From contig CAZIKB010000082.1 of NCBI GenBank assembly GCA_964539665.1, positions 1 to 29,018 on the forward strand: 29,018 nt of DNA, in the 5' to 3' direction. This DNA is from CAZIKB01 sp964539665 (GTDB lineage Bacteria > Zhuqueibacterota > Zhuqueibacteria > Oceanimicrobiales > Oceanimicrobiaceae). Below are positions 8,723 through 16,426 of this stretch, one piece after another. The notes beneath the pieces were generated by a model. The model did no database searches. It was not told the DNA's origin and worked only from the letters and a program-made list of their open reading frames with translations. Numbering within the stretch: position 1 is the first letter of the stretch; the number at the start of each line of letters is the position of its first letter. The position numbers and the translations under genes are program-made.

Positions 8723-8841
8723 AAAATGAAGAGTTGATATTATTCAAATAAATGTTATATTGTTTTGAGAGTTGCATTGAATTCATATTAATATTGAACA
8801 CTTAAAGAATAATTTCAGTTATTATATAATAAAAAGTTATT

Positions 8842-9033
8842 GTGAAAGTAAGAGAAGTTATAAAAATGATCGAAAAAGATGGCTGGTATTTAATTAAAAC
8901 CAAAGGGGATCATAGACAATATAAACATCCTGCGAAAACTGGTAGAGTTACTATTTCTGGGAATCTTGGTAGAGATATGCCACTAGGTACCTTAAATAGT
9001 GTATTAAAACAATCTGGTTTGAAAGGAAATTGA
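8842..9033 (+). CDS. hicA: HicA-type mRNA interferase toxin
   Basis: 63 residues starting with GTG. The sequence KVREVIKMIEKDGWYLIKTK, then GDHRQYKHP and GRVTISG, matches the double-stranded-RNA-binding-like fold of HicA; the catalytic His is the one in GDHRQ (residue 24). The TGA stop (9031-9033) lies 2 bases before the hicB ATG, the usual toxin-first order. HicA cleaves mRNA/tmRNA and is inactivated by HicB. Confidence 0.92.
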   Translation: MKVREVIKMIEKDGWYLIKTKGDHRQYKHPAKTGRVTISGNLGRDMPLGTLNSVLKQSGLKGN

Positions 9034-9035
9034 AC

Positions 9036-9248
9036 ATGAAAAAATTTTTAATAGTTATTGAGAAGAGTAAAGATGGATATGGTGCCTATTCTCCTGATTT
9101 ACCTGGATGTGTTGCTGTTGGTGGGACACGTGAAGATGTTGAGAATAATATGTTTGAAGCGATAAATTTTCATTTAGAAGGTATGGAAGAAGATGGGCTT
9201 CCGATTCCAAAGAGTGAAAGTTCAGCTGAATATATGGTTCTACCATAA
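9036..9248 (+). CDS. hicB: HicB-type antitoxin
   Basis: 70 residues from the ATG at 9036; an in-frame TTG at 9030 overlaps the hicA stop and is less likely. The domain is the partial RNase H fold of HicB: KFLIVIEKSKDGYGAYSPDL, PGCVAVGGTREDVENNMFEA, then GLPIPKS. There is no C-terminal ribbon-helix-helix or HTH extension, so this is the short HicB class; DNA binding by such forms is uncertain. A perfect 8-base A+T hairpin (9245-9264) spans the stop codon and could end the transcript, though it is weak. Confidence 0.9.
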   Translation: MKKFLIVIEKSKDGYGAYSPDLPGCVAVGGTREDVENNMFEAINFHLEGMEEDGLPIPKSESSAEYMVLP

Positions 9249-9299
9249 TTTTGATAAAAATTATATGCATATTAAATCAAAAATATCAGGAAGTTTTAA

Positions 9300-10016
9300 T
9301 TGCAAGTTTCCACAATCGCTACTCATATTTGGTTGGCCAATTGGATGCAAACGCAAAACATTGAACTATGGGGCGCGGCTGACCTTCGAGAATTTTCGAC
9401 ACCCAAAAACGTGAATGGCCAAAGATACCCTTTCGCTATTTCATGGGCAATTGCCATGAATCCGCAAATCATGGCGAGTTTACATCACACTCCTAATCAA
9501 GCCTATGCTGATGAGTATGCCGAGGTTAATTGCCGAATAACCGAACTGTCGAAGGCGCTGGCAGAAGAGATCAGAAATCGAGGTTTTCAAGCCCATGCTT
9601 TGGCTGCTTCAAATCGGACAGATAAGGTAAACATCAAGGGAGACTTTCCTCATAAAACGGCCGCCACTCAGTCGGGACTGGGTTGGATCGGACGTCATTG
9701 TCAGCTTATCACCCGAAAGTTCGGTCCATGGATTCGTCTGGGAACGGTTTTCACCGATATGGAACTAACCACAGGTTCACCGGTTAAGCGCAGTTTTTGT
9801 GGTCGTTGTATGCGGTGTGTTGAGGCTTGTCCAGCAAAAGCGCTAAAGGGCAACGCATGGTATCCAGGACTACCGCGTGAGGAAATCCTTAATGTAGAAG
9901 CTTGTGATCTTTGGAAAAAAGAAAATTATTTTCAATATCATCAGGGGCACAATTGCGGTATTTGTTCATCGGTCTGTCCCTATGGACTGAAATTTTTAAA
10001 AAGACAAGCTCAATAA
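9300..10016 (+). CDS. QueG-like double 4Fe-4S protein
   Basis: 238 residues. Two ferredoxin-type motifs lie at the C-terminal end: CGRCMRCVEACP (Cys 167, 170, 173, 177) and, after Cys 202, CGICSSVCP (Cys 219, 222, 226). The region before it (KTAATQSGLGWIGRHCQLIT, GPWIRLGTVFTDMEL) matches epoxyqueuosine reductase QueG and related cobamide/4Fe-4S reductases. The protein is much shorter than QueG (about 350-380 residues) and lacks the C-terminal HEAT-like part, so a queuosine role is not assured. The start is probably the TTG at 9300, 6 bases after AGGAAG (9288-9293). An attC-like palindrome begins 31 bases after the stop, so the gene may be the last member of, or the flank to, the cassette array. 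Confidence 0.75.
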   Translation: MQVSTIATHIWLANWMQTQNIELWGAADLREFSTPKNVNGQRYPFAISWAIAMNPQIMASLHHTPNQAYADEYAEVNCRITELSKALAEEIRNRGFQAHALAASNRTDKVNIKGDFPHKTAATQSGLGWIGRHCQLITRKFGPWIRLGTVFTDMELTTGSPVKRSFCGRCMRCVEACPAKALKGNAWYPGLPREEILNVEACDLWKKENYFQYHQGHNCGICSSVCPYGLKFLKRQAQ

Positions 10017-10047
10017 TATTAAATTCGTTAACTACTGAAAAGTTTTT

Positions 10048-10178
10048 GTATAACCTGCTAGTTGAGCAGACAGCGAGAACACTGCCGCTAACCAACCTGT
10101 TCTCCCCTCGTTTTGTTCGGGAGAACCAGGCACTCGAACCAATGCTCCTTCGGGGCACGGCTCAACGCCGCGTTATGT
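10048..10178 (+). other. attC-like recombination site A
   Basis: 131-bp imperfect palindrome. Left arm: GTATAAC (10048-10054), spacer CTGCTA, GTTGAGC (10061-10067). Right arm: GCTCAAC (10160-10166), spacer GCCGC, GTTATGT (10172-10178). The outer ATAAC/GTTAT and inner GTTGAGC/GCTCAAC pair perfectly and are separated by an unmatched 5-6 base spacer, as R and L boxes are in attC. The middle carries its own perfect hairpin, GTTCTCCC (10099-10106) with GGGAGAAC (10119-10126), like a long variable terminal structure. R' deviates from GTTRRRY by one base. The site lies directly after a same-strand gene. Confidence 0.6.
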
Positions 10179-10208
10179 TAAAAAATATTATTGAATACTT
10201 GTTTTATA

Positions 10209-10263
10209 GATAAAATATGGATACATTATGAATAAAGGTTTCTGGATAAAATATGGATACATT
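10209..10263 (+). repeat. 36-bp-period direct repeat covering the fic start codon
   Basis: The 19-base sequence GATAAAATATGGATACATT occurs at 10209-10227 and again at 10245-10263. Each copy holds an ATG GAT ACA start. The first copy (ATG 10217) runs into TGA after four codons (MDTL); the second (ATG 10253) opens the fic gene. The stretch looks like a tandem duplication of the translation start, leaving a four-codon upstream ORF in front of fic. Confidence 0.8.
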
Positions 10264-11326
10264 TGATAAAAAATTGCAATTTGGATTCAAAACAAATCAG
10301 CGAATTTTAAATATGATTTCTGAGATTGATTTATTTAGAGGTAAATGGGAATACCTGGAAGATCAAAATCATTTAATTTTAAAAGAGTTAAAGAATATTG
10401 CAACAATTCAAAGTATTGGCTCATCGACAAGGATAGAAGGGGCAACACTATCAGATACTGAAATAGAAGAATTAATTTCTGATTTAAAAATTAACAAACT
10501 TGAAAGCCGAGACGAGCAAGAAGTTTTTGGATATTATGATGTTCTGGAATTGATACTTGAAAACAGTCAAGATATTAAAATAACAGAAAATTATATAATG
10601 CAATTACACACTTATTTACTTAAATATTCGACAAAAGATAGTGGACAGAGAGGAGCATATAAAAAAGTTTCCAATAAAGTTGTTGCAAATTATCCTGACG
10701 GAACACAAAGAATAATTTTTAATACCACAGATCCGTATCTAGTTCAGAAAGAGATGAGTGAAATAATTAATTGGACTAATGAAAATATTGACAGTAAAGA
10801 ATATCATCCTCTTTTAGTTGTAGGTACATTTGTTTATGAATTTTTATCTATACATCCATTTCACGATGGGAATGGTAGGCTATCAAGATTATTAACCACT
10901 CTATTATTGTTAAAATTAGGTTATAATTTTGTAAAATATATTTCATTTGAACATTTGATTGAGAATAGAAAGAATCAATATTATGCAGCTTTAATGGAAT
11001 GTCAAAAGAATCGAAAAATAAAAGATGAACATACTGATAAATGGATGTTATTTTTTCTTGATTCATTAAAACTGCTTACAATAAAGTTAGATTTAAAAAT
11101 GAGTAATGTAGAAACTCAACGAGTATATTTAAATAAACGACAACAAAACATAAAATCATTTTTATTAGAAAATCAACCGTGTAAGGTTGGAGATATAAAC
11201 AAAAATTTCCCAGATATATCAATCAATACTTTGAAAAAAGATTTACAATATTTAGTTAAAAATAAAATTATCACCAAAGTTGGTGAACGTAAAGCAACAA
11301 TTTACATGATTTCACCATCACTATAG
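10253..11326 (+). CDS. fic: Fic family protein (putative AMP transferase), class II, with C-terminal winged helix
   Basis: 357 residues. The active-site loop HPFHDGNGRLSR (catalytic His 201) is a full HxFx(D/E)GNGRxxR motif, so catalysis of nucleotide (usually AMP) transfer from ATP to a protein hydroxyl is expected. The N-terminal inhibitory helix motif (S/T)xxxE(G/N) is present as STRIEG (Ser 58, Glu 62), placing it among the auto-inhibited class II Fic proteins. The C-terminus (about 300-355; SINTLKKDLQYLVKNKIITK) looks like a winged helix, suggesting DNA binding. It lies between two attC-like sites with no antitoxin partner visible, and is A+T-richer than its neighbours. It could be a regulator of its own or a toxin/defence cassette. 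Confidence 0.9.
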   Translation: MDTFDKKLQFGFKTNQRILNMISEIDLFRGKWEYLEDQNHLILKELKNIATIQSIGSSTRIEGATLSDTEIEELISDLKINKLESRDEQEVFGYYDVLELILENSQDIKITENYIMQLHTYLLKYSTKDSGQRGAYKKVSNKVVANYPDGTQRIIFNTTDPYLVQKEMSEIINWTNENIDSKEYHPLLVVGTFVYEFLSIHPFHDGNGRLSRLLTTLLLLKLGYNFVKYISFEHLIENRKNQYYAALMECQKNRKIKDEHTDKWMLFFLDSLKLLTIKLDLKMSNVETQRVYLNKRQQNIKSFLLENQPCKVGDINKNFPDISINTLKKDLQYLVKNKIITKVGERKATIYMISPSL

Positions 11327-11332
11327 TAGTTA

Positions 11333-11497
11333 AGCTATTTTAAATTGCATACCTATGACGAAGTCGAGTATGAAATTGGCGAAAAACTGACTTTTGATAA
11401 ATATCATACCACCGACCAACGGAGCTTTTAATTACCTGATTCGCAGCATCGATTTCGACATTTACCCCATCCTCAACACTTATCCAGGCGAATTATG
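11333..11497 (+). pseudogene. Fragment of an M14 peptidase gene joined to an unknown coding scrap
   Basis: 11333-11416 aligns without gaps to 16826-16909 inside the M14 peptidase gene, with about 4 mismatches in 84 bases. It encodes SYFKLHTYDEVEYEIGEKL and then TFDKYH. After 11416 the similarity stops, and another frame reads PTNGAFNYLIRSIDFDIYP, then ILNTYPGEL and a stop, which looks like coding sequence of a different gene. There is no start codon or complete domain. The fragment begins 7 bases after the fic stop. Confidence 0.8.
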
Positions 11498-11696
11498 AAG
11501 CGGCGAGCGCCTTCATGCCTGTTTTAAACTCAGGTTTTGCGAAAGTAGAACATGAATTTCATTCGGAATGTTGTTCACAAATTTAAAATATATATCTGCT
11601 GGATAACATTCAAACGATAAATAATATTTTAAAATGATGCAATATTTTTATTGTTTTTTGATAGTACATTAAATATATTAATTTTATACCAATAAA
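11498..11696. other. Gene-free A+T-rich stretch
   Basis: No supported gene. A short open stretch near 11496-11586 (reading NYEAASAFMPVLNSGFAKV in one frame) may be another coding scrap. The rest is A+T-rich and featureless. Together with the M14 fragment and site B it fills the 547 bases between fic and the PHP-ATPase gene. Confidence 0.5.
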
Positions 11697-11761
11697 AATG
11701 AACTACTTACTTGTTTGGCTCGTTGCTGGTGGAAAGGCGGAACGCAGTAGCGGAGTTAACC
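11697..11761 (+). other. attC-like recombination site B (short, weaker)
   Basis: 65 bp, about the size of a classic 59-base element. Left end AATGAAC (11697-11703), right end GTTAACC (11755-11761). Reading the right arm in reverse complement, the arms share AACT, then TACT, GTT and GC with small bulges. Overlapping its right end is a second, perfect inverted repeat, TAACCAGT (11757-11764) with ACTGGTTA (11812-11819), which gives an alternative fold. Less convincing than the other three sites; it is proposed mainly because it lies where a cassette boundary is expected. Confidence 0.35.
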
Positions 11762-11783
11762 AGTTTTTGTTGATCCTTACAAA

Positions 11784-11810
11784 TTGAATGTTTAGCAGAA
11801 ACTGTACAAT
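11784..11810 (+). promoter_or_regulatory. Weak candidate promoter for the PHP-ATPase gene
   Basis: TTGAAT (11784-11789) and TACAAT (11805-11810), with a 15-base spacer that is shorter than ideal. It would start transcription about 55 bases before the ATG at 11874. Confidence 0.25.
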
Positions 11811-11873
11811 CACTGGTTATGTGGGAAAGATGAGCGCAAAAATAATCACAATATTATTTCAAAGGACGGAAAT

Positions 11874-14800
11874 ATGAATGATCCAAGAGGTTCAATATGG
11901 CGCAAATGGGACTTACATCTTCACACGCCAGCTTCGGTTCTCAACTGGAAAGGTACCGCCTTATACCGACATATGGATTCCCAACAACAACGTGATTCCG
12001 TGACTAGAGAAATCATCAAATTTATGGAGTCATTGGATGTTGCGGTCTTTGGAATTATGGATTATTGGACTTTTGACGGATATTTTGAAATAGCCAATCT
12101 CTTGTCAAGGGACTCATCACTAAGTTTCACGAAAACAATTTTTCCAGGAATTGAACTACGAATTGAAGCTCCGACCAATTTTAGACTTAATTTTCATGTT
12201 TTATTCTCAAACGAAGTTACACAACAACAACTACACGATTTTAAAAGCCAATTAAAAATACGCACAAAATCTAGAAAATTATCATTATCTGATGAAGCAT
12301 TGGTTGAAACAGCTAAGTCATTAGATACGAGCAAAGCCCAGAAGCGAGGATATGATGATCCTACCAACCTAGATGAAAAGAAGCTTCTAAAACTGGGCGC
12401 AGAAACAGCTGAAATCACTAAAGATTCATTGGAAACTGCACTACAAGAAATACGAAGAGAGCTTTACTTGATTATCCTTCCATATGACACTTACGGGGGG
12501 CTGGAAAAACTAAATTGGGAACAACACCCTTTGGCTGATAATTACTTTATGCAATTTGCTGATATTTTTGAGGCTAGGCATGAAGATAACATTAATCTAT
12601 TTCTTGGAATAGAAACGCTAAAGAACAAGGATTTTCTCGCTAACTTCATGAAGACTATTGGAGGTAAACCAAAGCTCCCAATTTCAGGAAGCGATGCCCA
12701 TCGGATCACCGATATTGGAAATTTCCCCAATAATAAAATAACCTGGATCAAAGCTGATCCTACATTCGAAGGATTGAATCACGTTTTAGTGGATCCGAGA
12801 GCAAGGAGTTTTATGGGAGGAAAGCCTCCTGAACTTCAAAAGTGCGAATTAGATAGGAACAGATATATTGAATCGGTAAAAATTGTAAAAAAGGGCTCTC
12901 AATACAAAGAAGAAATTTGGTTCGACGATGAGATTGAATTTAATGCGGGATTAGTTGCCATAATAGGAAACAAGGGGATGGGTAAAAGTGCGATAGCCGA
13001 CATTGTAGGCTTGCTCGGAGGTACTCATCGAAATCAAAAACTCTTTAGCTTCCTAAACGAATTCAAATTTTGCCAACCGCCAGCAGTCAAGGCAAAATAT
13101 TTTGACGCAGAACTGCACTGGAAGAATGGTTCAATAGACAAGAGAAATTTAAATGATTTTCGCAATGCAAATGTTGAAAAAGTTAGATTTGTCCCGCAGC
13201 ATTTTTTTGAAGCGATTTGTAATGAAACAGAAGCAGGTGGTGAATTTGACAAAGAATTGAAGAAAGTCATCTTCTCGCATGTGAAGGAGTACGCTCGTCT
13301 TGGCTGTCAGACGCTCGATGAATTGACAACAAAAAAGACAAATGAAATTGAAGCAAATATCGCTGTAATTAAAACAAAAATCGAGGATATTAGTTCTCAA
13401 ATCGTTGAGTTGGAAGAAAAAACATCTAAGACAAGTAAAGCAATCCTGCAGACACAATTGAATGACAAAGAGAGAGAACTAAAACTACATCTAGAAAATA
13501 AGCCGACTGAAGTAAAAAAGCCTGCGGAAGATTCAAAGACTTCACAAGAAATCACAAAGTTAACAGAAGAAGTCTCTACCCATGAGTCAGGTCTTTCAAC
13601 CAAAAGAGAAAAAATGAAGCAAAATGAGTCAAGACTTGTAGTAGTCGAAAGGCTACTAACTGCAATCGAGGGATTTAGGTACCAATTCCTGAGTTTGAAA
13701 GAAGAACATGCTGACGATTTAAAAGAAATAGGGCTCAAATTTGAAGATATAATCAAAGTCGAAATTGATACGAGTATTCTGGATTCACAAGAATTAGACG
13801 TTCGATCTTCATTAAACACTGACGAAAAGGAAATCAAGTTAACGGAAAGCAAAATTACAGACTTGGGAGAAAATATTGAGAAACTCAAGAATACTCTTAA
13901 GCAATCAGAACTCAAGTATCAAAACTATTTGTCTGACTTAAGGAAATGGGAAACCAAAAAAACTGAACTCGTTGGTAATTCGACCCGTGATGGATCAATA
14001 GAAAATCTGAAGAAGAGATTGACTGACATCGAAGATCTTGTGCCCAAACAATTACAACTGAAAAAGACAAAACGAACTAAATTAATTAAAGAGATTTATC
14101 AGAGAATTGGTCACCTTTCCAATGTGTTCTCCTCACTATACAAGCCGGTAAAAGAATTCATCATGAACCATTCTTTGGTGAAAGACAAATACAAACTTCA
14201 GTTTGATGTATCAATCGATATCTCAAATGACTTCGTAGATGATTTCTTTTCTTTCATCCGCCACGATGTAGTTGGTAATTTTCAAGGAATTAAAGAAGGT
14301 CGAAAAAGACTAGCAGACCTGATTTGTAATTATGACTTTAATGAGAAGAAAAATGTAATCGAATTTGTAGACAAGCTCATTGCAGAGCTTACCACGATCA
14401 GTCGTTTAGGAAAGACTGAGTTGCTCGATATAAAAGAACAACTGAGGAAGGAAAAAGAACCTACACATTTCCTCGATTTCTTATATTCGCTTGACTACCT
14501 CCGCCCCAATTACTCTCTCAAGTTCGATGACAAGAACTTATCTGGACTTTCACCCGGTGAAAGAGGTACCTTACTCTTGATTTTCTATCTTCTGATTGAT
14601 AACGACGAGTGTCCTCTAATCCTTGACCAGCCTGAGGAGAATCTAGACAATCAATCGATCTATGAATTACTTGTACCTTGTGTGAAAGAGGCCAAGCAAA
14701 AGCGACAGATATTTATGGTGACTCACAATCCGAACTTAGCGGTTGTCTGCAATTCTGATCAAATTATTTATACCCATATTGATAAATCAAACAAGAATGA

Positions 14801-14921
14801 GTTTTCGCATGTTTCTGGGGCTATAGAAAATCCCGATATGAACAAGAAAATAGTAGACGTACTGGAAGGTACGTGGCCAGCACTTGAGACTCGCGAAGCA
14901 ATGTATCAACGCAATAACTAA
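11874..14921 (+). CDS. PHP-domain + SMC/ABC-type ATPase (TrlF-like), probable defence protein
   Basis: 1015 residues. The N-terminal ~300 residues are a PHP phosphoesterase-like domain: WDLHLHTPAS (His 15, His 17), FPGIELRI, FHVLFS, SGSDAHRITDIG. Then comes an ABC/SMC-like ATPase split by a long coiled coil: Walker A GNKGMGKS (365-372), coiled coil roughly 480-740 rich in Lys/Glu/Leu, signature LSPGERG (892-898), Walker B LILDQPEEN (Asp 918, Glu 921-922) and H-loop MVTHN (His 951). This matches proteins annotated as TrlF-family AAA-like ATPases, which combine a metal-dependent hydrolase with an OLD/RecF-like ATPase. An effector acting on nucleic acid or nucleotides is likely, but the substrate is unknown. 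AAGGACGGAAAT precedes the ATG. An attC-like site starts 9 bases after the stop, so the gene looks like one complete cassette. Confidence 0.85.
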   Translation: MNDPRGSIWRKWDLHLHTPASVLNWKGTALYRHMDSQQQRDSVTREIIKFMESLDVAVFGIMDYWTFDGYFEIANLLSRDSSLSFTKTIFPGIELRIEAPTNFRLNFHVLFSNEVTQQQLHDFKSQLKIRTKSRKLSLSDEALVETAKSLDTSKAQKRGYDDPTNLDEKKLLKLGAETAEITKDSLETALQEIRRELYLIILPYDTYGGLEKLNWEQHPLADNYFMQFADIFEARHEDNINLFLGIETLKNKDFLANFMKTIGGKPKLPISGSDAHRITDIGNFPNNKITWIKADPTFEGLNHVLVDPRARSFMGGKPPELQKCELDRNRYIESVKIVKKGSQYKEEIWFDDEIEFNAGLVAIIGNKGMGKSAIADIVGLLGGTHRNQKLFSFLNEFKFCQPPAVKAKYFDAELHWKNGSIDKRNLNDFRNANVEKVRFVPQHFFEAICNETEAGGEFDKELKKVIFSHVKEYARLGCQTLDELTTKKTNEIEANIAVIKTKIEDISSQIVELEEKTSKTSKAILQTQLNDKERELKLHLENKPTEVKKPAEDSKTSQEITKLTEEVSTHESGLSTKREKMKQNESRLVVVERLLTAIEGFRYQFLSLKEEHADDLKEIGLKFEDIIKVEIDTSILDSQELDVRSSLNTDEKEIKLTESKITDLGENIEKLKNTLKQSELKYQNYLSDLRKWETKKTELVGNSTRDGSIENLKKRLTDIEDLVPKQLQLKKTKRTKLIKEIYQRIGHLSNVFSSLYKPVKEFIMNHSLVKDKYKLQFDVSIDISNDFVDDFFSFIRHDVVGNFQGIKEGRKRLADLICNYDFNEKKNVIEFVDKLIAELTTISRLGKTELLDIKEQLRKEKEPTHFLDFLYSLDYLRPNYSLKFDDKNLSGLSPGERGTLLLIFYLLIDNDECPLILDQPEENLDNQSIYELLVPCVKEAKQKRQIFMVTHNPNLAVVCNSDQIIYTHIDKSNKNEFSHVSGAIENPDMNKKIVDVLEGTWPALETREAMYQRNN

Positions 14922-14929
14922 GAAGGAGC

Positions 14930-15063
14930 ACATAACAACCCGCTTGCACAACGACGGCGGGGCGCTGGCGATGTGGGTTAGTTTTTGTGCATTTGTGTAA
15001 GTTATTTTTTTCAGAATGCTCCGTGCGTTGAAAACCCGCCGCGCGTGAAGCGGAGCGTTTGAC
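14930..15063 (+). other. attC-like recombination site C
   Basis: 134-bp imperfect palindrome. Left: ACATAAC (14930-14936), AAC, CCGCTT, extra G, CAC, then CGGCGGG. Right: CCCGCCG, then GTG, AAGCGG, AGC, GTTTGAC (15057-15063). The inner arm CCGCTT-CAC-CGGCGGG pairs across about 60 bases of variable middle, with the left arm carrying extra bases, as attC arms do. The middle (GGCGCTGGC ... GTGCATTTGTG ... TGAAAACCC) resembles that of site D. The site separates the PHP-ATPase gene (stop 9 bases before) from the next gene (ATG 31 bases after). Confidence 0.6.
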
Positions 15064-15093
15064 TTTTAGAAACGAATCATGCAATAAGACAGG

Positions 15094-15714
15094 ATGAATA
15101 ATCGAAAACAGAAAGTATCCGACTTCGATTACTTGCGGCATCTTAAAGAACAATATGATTTCCTGAAATCTGATATTGCGCAATATGAAGATGGCAAGCC
15201 CCATTTCGGAGTAAAAATAGCAAGTACGTTAAGAACTATATTTCATAACACCCGGAAGTCCATCGCTATACTTCCGGGTCTGTCAAATAGGCTTGGAATA
15301 GATCTTCATTTCAAAGATCGAGCAAATCCCTTCGTGAATGATGAAGAAACAACTTGCTACATGGGATTCATGTTTGGCTATCGCATCCTTGAAAGCGACC
15401 ACTTCCAAGCTCCATTCTTCACAATATGTGATTTCGAAACGTATTGGAATTCCCCAGTGTTTAAAGAGGGACAGGTCATCTATACTAGACAGCAAGTGAT
15501 TTTATTCGCGGCAAATAAGCATGGTGGTTCCCACGTCGATCCGGAAATACCTGCTAAGTTTCTACTTCTCGTAGATGATTCTGGACCGAAGTTGATATCT
15601 GAACAATGTGGGGAAGAAGTCATAATTACTCGGGTTGCGTATGAGGCTGGAGTTCAGATTTCGTTGATTTTAGAGGAATTGATCCCCGAACTTGAGAAAA
15701 GAATATGTATTTGA
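15094..15714 (+). CDS. Hypothetical protein, first gene of a two-gene cassette
   Basis: 206 residues, soluble, no signal or membrane segment. I do not recognise a named family. Notable is a compact motif, ILFAANKHGGSHVDPEIP, near residues 135-155; a conserved-looking NKxGGxHVD block of this kind suggests a binding or catalytic site. The flanks are a Lys-rich helical N-terminus and a helical C-terminus (YEAGVQISLILEELIPELEK). The Shine-Dalgarno sequence is poor (only AGG close to the ATG). It lies 31 bases after attC-like site C and 9 bases before the HEPN gene, so the two are probably co-transcribed. A partner, target-recognition or antidote role for the HEPN protein is a guess. Confidence 0.7.
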   Translation: MNNRKQKVSDFDYLRHLKEQYDFLKSDIAQYEDGKPHFGVKIASTLRTIFHNTRKSIAILPGLSNRLGIDLHFKDRANPFVNDEETTCYMGFMFGYRILESDHFQAPFFTICDFETYWNSPVFKEGQVIYTRQQVILFAANKHGGSHVDPEIPAKFLLLVDDSGPKLISEQCGEEVIITRVAYEAGVQISLILEELIPELEKRICI

Positions 15715-15723
15715 TTCTGAATT

Positions 15724-16416
15724 ATGACCAATCAAGACCAAACATACGAAATTGAGTTAAGCCTGCTGTACATGCATTTGAGGGATGCTCAAAAATTTCA
15801 CGACTTGGCAAAAAGTGAGAAAACAAAACTGAGAAGTCTTTATGCGAGACATTCAATTCTTTCGGTTATTTTTGCGCTGGAAGCCATAATCAACCGAGTA
15901 TATGATGATTTCTACCTCAATCAGGTAAAACCAAACCCCTTTGAAAAATTGAGATTGTTTGAAAGGTGGATAGTTGCGCCTCTCGTATGTGGCAAAGACA
16001 AACCAACAGGCAAAAAATTTGACCGCTCAAAAGAACCTTTTCAGAGTTTCCAAGAATTAATAAAAATTAGAAACTGGTTTGTTCATCCGAAACCGGGCGA
16101 TTACGTCCCAGCCGTCGAAACCCCATGGACGATTATCATTGAAACAGACAATTTAGAACTTCAAGGTATTGAAATTAAAGTAGGTCCTACTTGGTCTCAA
16201 ACTCAAATACCTAAGAATCCTTTCGAGTTGACCGGAGAACATTCGAATACGGCACTGAAAACATTTGACTTGATGAAGAAAGAACTTCTTGAAGCCTTCA
16301 AAGGCATCATCGATGAGAAATGGCTGTGGAAAATTCGTAAGAAAAGCATCAAAACTGATATGGTAGATATCGATAACTTGTGGGGCGGATATACACCAGA
16401 ACCGGAGGACGAGTAA
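15724..16416 (+). CDS. HEPN-domain protein (putative RNase)
   Basis: 230 residues, mostly alpha-helical in the first half (RSLYARHSILSVIFALEAI, INRVYDDFYL). RNWFVH places Arg 116 and His 121 in the RxxxxH motif of HEPN ribonucleases, preceded by a helix ELIKIRNW and followed by PKPGDY. HEPN proteins cut RNA in toxin-antitoxin, Abi and CRISPR effectors. Here there is no MNT nucleotidyltransferase partner; the neighbour 9 bases upstream is an unknown protein. The second half (IIIETDNLELQGIEIKVGP, then helices) is a beta segment plus helices of unknown role. attC-like site D starts 11 bases after the stop. HEPN assignment is from motif and helical context only. Confidence 0.65.
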   Translation: MTNQDQTYEIELSLLYMHLRDAQKFHDLAKSEKTKLRSLYARHSILSVIFALEAIINRVYDDFYLNQVKPNPFEKLRLFERWIVAPLVCGKDKPTGKKFDRSKEPFQSFQELIKIRNWFVHPKPGDYVPAVETPWTIIIETDNLELQGIEIKVGPTWSQTQIPKNPFELTGEHSNTALKTFDLMKKELLEAFKGIIDEKWLWKIRKKSIKTDMVDIDNLWGGYTPEPEDE

Positions 16417-16426
16417 ACCACTATGA

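Noticed and set aside
13397..13915. 172-codon minus-strand open frame inside the PHP-ATPase gene
   Set aside because: It is a Ser/Phe/Leu-rich shadow of the Lys/Glu-rich coiled coil on the other strand.
14821..15204. 127-codon minus-strand open frame across site C
   Set aside because: It spans the end of one gene, a palindrome and the start of the next; no domain and no ribosome site.
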